Shown here: positions 57,428 to 64,000 of the stretch, one piece after another
How positions within the stretch are numbered: position 1 is the stretch's first letter
Layout of the letters: each line of letters starts with the position of its first letter
Source of the DNA: Arctopsyche grandis
Taxonomy: Eukaryota > Arthropoda > Insecta > Trichoptera > Hydropsychidae
Direction: 5' to 3'
NCBI RefSeq assembly: GCF_051622035.1
Contig: NC_135355.1
Span: 34,081,986-34,145,985 of the forward strand
Length of the DNA stretch: 64,000 nt
Position numbers and translations under genes: made by a program
The notes under the pieces: generated by a model
Told to the model about the DNA's origin: nothing
Databases searched by the model: none
What the model saw: the letters and a program-made list of their open reading frames with translations, nothing else

Positions 57428-58504
57428 ATGGCATCAGAACGCATAAGTGAAGTAATAACAATTGAAAAAAAAATTATGGACATTTTGACCACAAAAACTA
57501 ACAGTATATCAAACGACAATAAGTCATTTTTAATTACATCAGTAAAAAAATTAGTTGAATATATTTGTGAAAATGAAAATAATGATAAGGAACAATTTTT
57601 GGATGTAATATGTGAATTAAGAAGTGAATTTAAAAATTTGAAAAACAATATACAAAAAGACATAAATATACTAAAAACTAACAGTGAATTAAACATTTTA
57701 AAAAGTGTAAATAAAAATGATAACAATTTAAGTTATGCAAATGCACTTAAAAAAAATAATAATGACGTAACAATAATTGTTCCGAAAAAAATTCAAGATA
57801 CGGACAAAACAAAAAATGAGTGCAAAAATTTAATAAAACCAAAGGAACTAAAAATAGGAATACAAGGGGTTAAAAAAATCGGTAAAGGGGGCATTGCTGT
57901 AACGTGTAACAGTGCACAGGATAGTATTAAATTAATAAAAGAAGTAGAAAATAAATTAGGGGAGAATTATAATGTTAAAAGAGGGGAATTAAAAAATCCC
58001 AAAATTAAAATTGTAGATATGTCGGAGGAACTTACAAGTGAACAGTTGGCTGAGTGTTTGATGAATCAAAATCAAGAAGTTATAAATGATGGTGAACTGA
58101 AGGTGTTAAAAATATGGAAAAGTAGAAAAAATAATAAATATAATGCGATAGTGGAAGTAGATTGCAATACATTTAAAAGATTTATTGAAGATGGAAAAGT
58201 AAATATAAATTGGGATAGATGTAGGGTTTTTGAAGAAATTAATATTCTAAGATGTCTAAATTGTTACGGATTTAATCACAAAGCGGTGGATTGTAGAAAC
58301 AAGGTGACATGTGCGAAATGTGGAGAAGAAGGGCACAAAAGCGAGGGATGTAACAATAAAATAATAAAATGTAATAATTGCTTTAAAAGTAATAATAAAT
58401 TAAAATTAAATTTGAACACAAATCACGGACCGTTGGACACTAAGTGCAGTGTATATAAAAGAAATATAGAATTAATGAGAAATAGAATTAAGTATAATAA
58501 TATA
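57428..58504 (+). CDS. LINE ORF1, gag-like nucleic-acid-binding protein
   Basis: 359 residues from ATG 57428 (AATAATGGC). An N-terminal helical, Lys/Asn-rich part holds a coiled-coil-like stretch, then SYANALKK (about residue 100). A middle region (about 140-270) has the layout of the RRM-like fold of such ORF1 proteins. C-terminal zinc knuckles follow: CLNCYGFNHKAVDC, CAKCGEEGHKSEGC and a third, CNNC with a later His and Cys (about 283-345). It probably coats the LINE RNA and helps strand exchange. It ends at UAG 58505-58507, immediately and in frame with ORF2. Codon use is strongly A-ending and AT-rich, like ORF2. Confidence 0.93.
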
Positions 58505-58513
58505 TAGCAACCA
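58505..58513 (+). promoter_or_regulatory. Candidate stop-codon readthrough signal UAG CAA CCA
   Basis: The only stop between the two LINE coding parts, followed by CAA CCA. This fits the UAG-CAR-YYA consensus that directs programmed readthrough in tobacco mosaic virus-type contexts. The codon before is AUA, with A at position -1. Confidence 0.6.
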
Positions 58514-61336
58514 CCAAAAGGTATCGGTATAAATGTACAAAGTTTTTTTGCTCACAAGGATGAGGTTTGGAGTTTAACTGTAAGTCAAAAACCATTATTT
58601 ATAGGTTTAAGTGAAACGCATGTAACTAGTGATTTTGAAGATTTTGAGCTGAATATAGATGGATATTGTGTTTTGAGATGTGACTCTAATTCTAGACATA
58701 CGGGTGGGGTACTATTGTATTTAAGGGATGATTTAAGTTACGGTAATGTAATAGTTAATAAGGTTGATGGTGAGTTTTGGACAATTGGTGTGGATCTGCT
58801 TGTGAATGGAGTTACTGTGTTTTTGCTAGTAATTTACCGCTCTCCGAATGGTAGAAGTGGAAGATTTCTTAAATTTTTAGAAGAATTGAGTGAAAGAAGT
58901 ATAGATGTGAGTAAAAATATAATTATGTTTGGGGACTGGAATTTTAATTGGTTACAGACAGAAGAATTTTATGTAAAAAAGTTGAGAAATTGGGTAAATG
59001 AATTGGGTTTTAAACAAAAAGTGACGGAAGCAACGAGAGTGAATAATTTATCAAGCTCTCTCATTGATTTGGTTATAACAAATATAATGGATCTGCGGTG
59101 TGAGGTGAAAGATGTACCGAAAATAGGAGACCATTCTATTGTCAACATGTTTTTGGGACAGCGGTTTAGTAACGGAGGACTTAAAAATATGCAGGTGACT
59201 GAAAGAGAAAACATTGATTATCAATTGATGAATGAATTGTTAAAGGAGTGTGTATGGGGAAAGGATGGTGATAGTGTGAATGAAATGTGGGAGATAATGT
59301 ATCGTAATATAACATATTCTAAAAGTAAATGCGTAAAAACCACAAGAATCATGCATAAGCATAAGCTGAAACCTTGGTTTACCAAGGAAGTAAAGGAAAG
59401 CTTAGTTGATAAGAATGTTAGTTATAAAAGATATAAAATTATTAAGGCTATGGATGGAATCCAATTAGAAAAGGCTTGGTTAGAGTATAAAAGAAAGAGG
59501 AATAAATGTGTGAATGTTTTACGTAATGCGAAGAGGGATTGGCATGAAAGAAATATTGATGGTGCAAAAAAAGATCCCACAAAAATGTGGCGAATAATTA
59601 AAACTTTGATTTCCGGGGGAAAAAATGTTTCTTTGAATGAATTAGAAGTCGAGGGAGTAGTATATAATGATAAAGAGGATATGGTTGAAAGATTGAATGA
59701 GTTTTACATCAATAGTGTGAATGATATAGTTAATTCAATACAAATAAGGCATAATAGTGTGAATGATGATATTAATTTGGGTTTAAATAAGTTTGAAAGG
59801 TTTAAATTAGTGGAAATGGGGGGATTAAATGGTGTATTGAAGGGCATGAAATCAGTTTCTAGTATGGATGGATTGACTCTAGATATTTTAATCAACACTT
59901 GGGACATGGTTGGACCTCAGTTACTGAAATTAATAAATGAATCGTTAGAAGTGGGATCCGTCCCGGATGCATGGAAGGTGTCTACTATTGTACCGGTACC
60001 AAAGGTTACTGGCACACATAAAGCCAGTGAAATGAGGCCCATCAATATGTTACCAATTGTTGAGAAGATGCTGGAGGAAATCGTTATGATTCAATTGAAA
60101 GAGTTCATTAGTATAAATGATTGTTTGGTTGTGGAACAGTCTGGATTTAGAGTGAAACATTCAACAGAAACCGCTATCCAGTTGGTGGTTTCTGATTGGA
60201 TGGAGACGATGGATGAATCTAGCATGGTTGTTGGAGCAGTTTTTCTAGATTTTAAGCGAGCGTTCGAGACAGTAGATAGGAATATTTTATTACAAAAATT
60301 ATATAAGTTAGGAATAAATGGTATAGTATTAAAGTGGCTTCAGTCATACTTAAATAATAGAAGGCAAAGAGTAAAAATTGATAAGGTGTTATCCTCTGAA
60401 TTTGTAACACCTCATGGAGTGCCGCAAGGGTCCAAATTGGGACCCTTATTATTTATATTATATATAAACGATATTGTTAAGGTAATTAAGATGTGTAAAA
60501 TACATTTGTTTGCAGATGATACATTGATATATATAATTGGAAAGAATGTTGATGTAATGTCTGAGATTTTAAATATAGAATTAAATTATGTGAATGACTG
60601 GTTGTGTGAAAATAAATTAAAGTTGAATGTGAATAAAACAAAAATGATGTGGTTGAATGGTAAAAATAAAAATATATTGAATGAAATTAGAATTGATGAT
60701 AAGTTAATTGAAAAAGTTGAAAATATAAAATACTTAGGTGTATACATAGATTCAGGACTAAATTTTAAAATGCACGCTGACTATATAATAAAAAAAATGG
60801 CTAGAAAAGTTGGTGTATTATGTAGATTAAGAAATATTTTAAGTAAAAAAAGTAAAATTTTAGTGTTTAATTCAATTGTCTTGCCACATGTGGTTTATTG
60901 TGCCACTGTGCTTAATTTGTTTAGTGGCCAAGATTTAGAAAAAATGCAAAAAATACAGAATAAAGCTATGAGAGCTATTTTGAATGTGAGTAGATTTAAG
61001 AGTATTGGAAGTATGTTAGATGAATTAGGATGGATGAGTATTAGAATTAGTCTAAATATTAGTACATTGTCTTTTGTTTATAAGTTAGATCATAAGTTAT
61101 TACCTAAGTATTTTGATGATTATATAATAAGGAATAGAGATAAACATAGTTTTTATACTAGAAATAAGGACAAACTAGTTGTAAGTAGAGTAAGAAAGAA
61201 TAAGACGGCTGGGGGTGTTTTTCACAGGGGTGTGCTCATGTATAATGCCCTCCCTGAGTGCGTCAGGTCTGCTAAAAACATGGATGCATTCCTGCGAGGT
61301 GCAAAGAGACACCTCTGTGAGGGACAGTACATATAA
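58508..61336 (+). CDS. LINE ORF2, endonuclease and reverse transcriptase
   Basis: 942 codons open directly after the ORF1 UAG. An APE-type endonuclease is at about residues 1-220: GIGINVQSFF, GLSETH (catalytic Glu), GDWNFN (Asp/Asn), SSSLIDLVITN and GDHSIV (catalytic His). The reverse transcriptase spans about 420-720: RPINMLPIVEKMLEEIV, SGFRVKHSTETAI, FLDFKRAFETVD (first Asp), GVPQGSKLGPLLFILYINDI and FADDTLIY (Asp-Asp at 60515-60520). A thumb and C-terminal region ends MYNALPECVRSAKNMDAFLR. The first in-frame ATG is 58925, after GLSETH, so normal AUG initiation would lose part of the endonuclease. A fusion with ORF1 by readthrough is inferred. ORF2 nicks the target and reverse-transcribes the RNA there. 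Confidence 0.93.
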   Translation, partial: QPPKGIGINVQSFFAHKDEVWSLTVSQKPLFIGLSETHVTSDFEDFELNIDGYCVLRCDSNSRHTGGVLLYLRDDLSYGNVIVNKVDGEFWTIGVDLLVNGVTVFLLVIYRSPNGRSGRFLKFLEELSERSIDVSKNIIMFGDWNFNWLQTEEFYVKKLRNWVNELGFKQKVTEATRVNNLSSSLIDLVITNIMDLRCEVKDVPKIGDHSIVNMFLGQRFSNGGLKNMQVTERENIDYQLMNELLKECVWGKDGDSVNEMWEIMYRNITYSKSKCVKTTRIMHKHKLKPWFTKEVKESLVDKNVSYKRYKIIKAMDGIQLEKAWLEYKRKRNKCVNVLRNAKRDWHERNIDGAKKDPTKMWRIIKTLISGGKNVSLNELEVEGVVYNDKEDMVERLNEFYINSVNDIVNSIQIRHNSVNDDINLGLNKFERFKLVEMGGLNGVLKGMKSVSSMDGLTLDILINTWDMVGPQLLKLINESLEVGSVPDAWKVSTIVPVPKVTGTHKASEMRPINMLPIVEKMLEEIVMIQLKEFISINDCLVVEQSGFRVKHSTETAIQLVVSDWMETMDESSMVVGAVFLDFKRAFETVDRNILLQKLYKLGINGIVLKWLQSYLNNRRQRVKIDKVLSSEFVTPHGVPQGSKLGPLLFILYINDIVKVIKMCKIHLFADDTLIYIIGKNVDVMSEILNIELNYVNDWLCENKLKLNVNKTKMMWLNGKNKNILNEIRIDDKLIEKVENIKYLGVYIDSGLNFKMHADYIIKKMARKVGVLCRLRNILSKKSKILVFNSIVLPHVVYCATVLNLFSGQDLEKMQKIQNKAMRAILNVSRFKSIGSMLDELGWMSIRISLNISTLSFVYKLDHKLLPKYFDDYIIRNRDKHSFYTRNKDKLVVSRVRKNKTAGGVFHRGVLMYNALPECVRSAKNMDAFLRGAKRHLCEGQYI

Positions 61337-61559
61337 GTTAATTATAAATTTTAGAGTTAAGTATAATAATTAAGATGTATTTTTAAATTAGCTTGATAGC
61401 TAAAATATATATAAATAAATAAAAATAAAATAAATAAATAAATCTGTGGAGAAATTAGTGCAGCATTTTATAATCAAATTGGCGAACCTCAAGACTCTGA
61501 ATAACTTGAGATTAGCAAAAGAGATAGGAAAGGAGATGTCATTTTATAGGAAACGTTTC

Positions 61560-61713
61560 AATAAAAAAAATCAGAAAAATTGGCAAACTCTGGTAAGAAA
61601 CGATCGACCTGGAGTCACAAACCAAGGTCTGGTTAGCAGCGGGGCTCTGGTGGGACTCGAACACGTGACCATCTGCTCGAAAGCATAATATGCTAACCAC
61701 TAGTCGACGCCAA
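61560..61713 (-). repeat. tRNA-derived SINE, head type 1 (copy C)
   Basis: On the minus strand: GGCGTCGACTAGTGGTTAGC (box-A-like), then box B GTGTTCGAGTCCCACC, then body AACCAGACCTTGGTTTGTGA and CCAGGTCGATCGTTTCTTAC. It is near-identical in body to copy A. 61444-61559, between it and the LINE tail, is unassigned. Confidence 0.8.
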
Positions 61714-61904
61714 GATAATCATCATAGTCTATGTGATCGGCAAAACCTTACACATGTACATATAATGTATGTATAATGATCGTCTATTATAGCTACTCAC
61801 CTCTTCCAACTCATGATTCGATCTGATGACAATTTTTACTCGTCCTGATATTTTTCTCAGATGGTCGTTCTCAAATCATTCGAGCTTGGTTGTACTTTCT
61901 GAGC

Positions 61905-62128
61905 TATCATCCACTATCGACATTTGAAATATGGTTTGGTCGACATGGTTTCCTATCGACAAACTCTGATAGGAAACGATCGACTTGGAGCACAAATATC
62001 TGAGTCTGACCAGCAGCACTACAGATAATACTAGGAATAAATTATTTTCAATCGAGGTCACCCAAGGAATCAAACCCGGGAACTTCTCAGTGGCTAACAT
62101 TAACGCAAATCACCAAGCCATGTGGCTG
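61905..62128 (-). repeat. tRNA-derived SINE, head type 2 (copy D)
   Basis: On the minus strand: ATGGCTTGGTGATTTGCGTT, AATGTTAGCCACTGAGAAG, box B CCCGGGTTTGATTCC, then after about 60 bp the body GGTCAGACTCAGATATTTGT, CCAAGTCGATCGTTTCCTAT and CAGAGTTTGTC. The body is shared with copies A and C; the head is shared with copy B. Confidence 0.75.
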
Positions 62129-62240
62129 GCTAATATTGAACCAAGTCCTCCATCTGATTGAAACGACTTTTGGTGTGTATCGGGGAATTTAGTACATTGA
62201 GACTTTGTGACGTGTAGGGGACTCTGCTGGGCTCCGTTAA

Positions 62241-62780
62241 CCCTTTGAGTGCTGACGTCTTTTATGTTAAAAGCCCGCCACGTTGAAAATTTCGCCAACA
62301 TTTCCAACTGGAATTGTTTAGAAATCCAATAGAAAGCAGGTAGCTAATCCAAACGAGACTTGTAGAGAACAAAAGAGTTTTGTAAAGGTGTGTTTAGACT
62401 CTCTAATATATCTTGCAACAATATAAAATAAACCAAAGAAGTCTATTAATGAATGTATTTTTCCAAAACTAGTTGCATCTTCTACATTGTTGTTAAAATG
62501 TAATGCTCAAAATCTAAATGCCAAGCCACAATCTAAAATGTGTACTCACCAGTTAGGGATTTCCATCGAGAAATTCTGCTATGGTTATAAATTCAGAAAT
62601 TCCGGTGTAAACCAGTCTTTATAAACATGGACACGGATTACACGACCCATATTCAATGCATTTTTTTTTCAATGCTACCTGGAAAGGCTTAGCGGGTAGT
62701 ATTCTTGTTATCGGCGTATTTCAGGCCCATGGACTTGTTGTTGTCAAAACGCCGATCGACGTTGGTCAGCATTCAAAGGG
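62241..62780. mobile_element. piggyBac-like MITE, 540 bp
   Basis: Ends CCCTTTGAGTGCTGACG and complement CCCTTTGAATGCTGACC. TTAA is at 62237-62240; the right flank TAAA is a degraded TTAA. Its internal sequence matches the truncated copy at 15862-16222. Confidence 0.8.
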
Positions 62781-63622
62781 TAAAGCTACATGATTTTTTT
62801 CCAGTTCTATCAGGCATTAGAAAACCAATGCGACTTTGTTGCGTTTTAATTTTCTAAGACACGCTTTTATATGTAGAAGAGCTACTAATAGTTGATATCG
62901 TACTAGTTAGTTATTTTTGGGGATGTTATGCTGGCGCTGCAGTTTAGGGAAGGTCGTCGAATTGACTGAACATCTTTATTAGTTGGCTGAGTCAGTGTCG
63001 CGAAATTTAGAGCTTTAGAGCTGTTTGTTTTTTGTTTTTTTTTTTTGTATTATTAGTGGACCAGTGTATAATTTATTTAATCTAAAAATACTTTTCGCCA
63101 AAAACTCATCGGGGCTTTGTTCGACTTGCCTTGTCAATGGCACTTATTGTCGAGCGATGTGTTGGCGTTTGTTTGTATGTATGTACATGCAATGACCTCT
63201 CAATGATTCAGCTACATAGCTGGTGCATCAAAGTGACGCAAAATGATGAAATATCAGTGAAATTGTGCGTCCTAGATATCTCATATAGTCCACACGACTA
63301 TTTTCATTGTGAGCTCGTTTTGAATTTTCGTCTTATGTAATTGTATAATATAATTCAAATAAAAACAGTGATAACATTATACGTATGTGGGTATTTCGGT
63401 AATTATTGTCCTACACTTTGAATGTACATTGTTCGATTGAATTAAAACTTTACGATAAAAATCTTGACACATTCCATTTGTAATTTTTTTTTGTTACATT
63501 ATTGATTTTATTAAGTTTGAAAGTTGGCTGTTTTGGAATTAATGTGTGCTAAAATTTACATCTCTAGATTCTAGTGGATTCATTTTTTATTCATTGTTAG
63601 ATTGCTTAATTTTTACCAGTAA
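62781..63622. other. Intergenic, no gene seen
   Basis: AT-rich DNA with poly(T) tracts near 63020 and 63485. The 69-codon frame at 63131-63340 has no recognisable feature. Confidence 0.4.
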
Positions 63623-64000
63623 AGGTCTGTTCATACTTAACAGCACTGCACGGCTTCAGCACTGCATGACTCCGTTTCAAATATGTAATTTTATTACATT
63701 TCTATTCATATCTACCTACACGTCGCGGTCACGTCACGTTTACAGCAATTTGGCCGAGTGCAAGGCAAAATCGGCTTACTTATACATTAGAGGCCATGAC
63801 GACACGGCGCAATATTGCTTACGTCGTATTGTCGAGTACTTGCAATATGAATGCATACGCGTCAGAATACAAGTCAGCAAAAATGTTTCGACGTTTATCG
63901 AACGAAAAATTATGTATAATTGCGCTGTTGTTGGAAGAAGAAGCTCAAGAAGGCAATAAAAAAGCACGGAGGCGTTTTGATGTGCATCCCATGTTAAAAA
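63623..64000 (+). mobile_element. PIF/Harbinger element, 5' end (runs off the window)
   Basis: Starts AGGTCTGTTCATACTTAACA after TAA (63620-63622), a 3-bp TWA target site. It shares its 13-bp terminus and CAGCAC with the MITE at 43353-43560. The transposase frame starts at 63883. Confidence 0.75.
63883..64000 (+). CDS. HARBI1-like transposase, N-terminal fragment cut by the window edge
   Basis: 39 codons from ATG 63883 to the window end. The frame reads MFRRLSNEKLCIIALLLEEE, then GNKKARRRFDVHPMLK. PIF/Harbinger nucleases (HARBI1 family) typically start with a Leu/Glu-rich helix followed by a (R/K)RRFWVHP-type motif, here RRRFDVHP. No catalytic residues fall in the window. Intactness cannot be judged. 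Confidence 0.75.
   Translation, partial: MFRRLSNEKLCIIALLLEEEAQEGNKKARRRFDVHPMLK

Larger units (their letters stand above)
57240..61440 (+). mobile_element. Apparently full-length CR1/L2-like LINE
   Basis: A 5' leader of about 190 bp, ORF1 (57428-58507), ORF2 coding (58508-61336), a short 3'UTR and a 3' tail of ATAAATAAAATAAATAAAT type (about 61405-61443). Both coding parts are free of internal frameshifts, so this is a young copy. There is no RNase H domain and no obvious target duplication. A microsatellite-like 3' tail instead of poly(A) fits CR1/L2 groups. The 5' end is approximate. Confidence 0.85.

Overview
The window is nuclear DNA from an insect. The evidence is spliceosomal genes with GT-AG introns, AT-rich intergenic DNA, very long (TA)n and (CT)n microsatellites, arthropod-type transposons (mariner, Tc1, pogo, piggyBac-like, hAT-like, PIF/Harbinger, a CR1/L2-like LINE, tRNA-derived SINEs) and proteins closest to known insect forms. 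I cannot assign an order from sequence alone. There is no bacterial, viral or CRISPR content.

Layout. 1-2.3 kb: decayed LINE reverse transcriptase and a foldback element. 2.5-3.9 kb (+): BORCS5, a lysosome-positioning BORC subunit, tail to tail with TMA16 (4.7-5.2 kb, -), a 60S ribosome-associated factor. 6.9-15.6 kb (+): RRP1/Nnp-1, a nucleolar rRNA-processing protein in 10 exons; its 4.3-kb first intron holds a 3.1-kb element with subterminal TTAGG-core arrays. 16.4-18.1 kb (-): NDUFAF3, a mitochondrial complex I assembly factor in 6 exons. 20.6-36.9 kb (+): swm/RBM26-27, an RNA-binding CCCH/RRM protein of nuclear RNA surveillance, in about 25 exons, with a candidate internal first exon at 29.8 kb. 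41.5-42.3 kb (-): e(r)/ERH. 44.0-46.1 kb (+): a probable PPP1R15 (GADD34/CReP)-like first coding exon preceded by two upstream ORFs. The PP1-binding C-terminus is not in the window.

46.1-57 kb is a transposon graveyard of MITEs, foldbacks, SINEs, an 80-bp tandem array and two copies of a 100-bp element with 9-bp target duplications. 57.2-61.4 kb is an apparently intact CR1/L2-like LINE. Its ORF1 and ORF2 are in one frame, separated by a single UAG in an exact UAG-CAR-YYA context, and ORF2 has no early AUG. The last 378 bases begin a PIF/Harbinger element whose terminal sequence matches a 208-bp MITE at 43.35 kb.

The host genes are mostly housekeeping genes in convergent or divergent pairs (BORCS5/TMA16 convergent, RRP1/NDUFAF3 convergent, NDUFAF3/swm divergent, swm/e(r) convergent, e(r)/PPP1R15-like divergent). 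They share no obvious pathway beyond RNA and ribosome biology (TMA16, RRP1, swm, e(r)). The main novelty lies in the mobile elements and in expression control of the LINE, swm and the PPP1R15-like gene.
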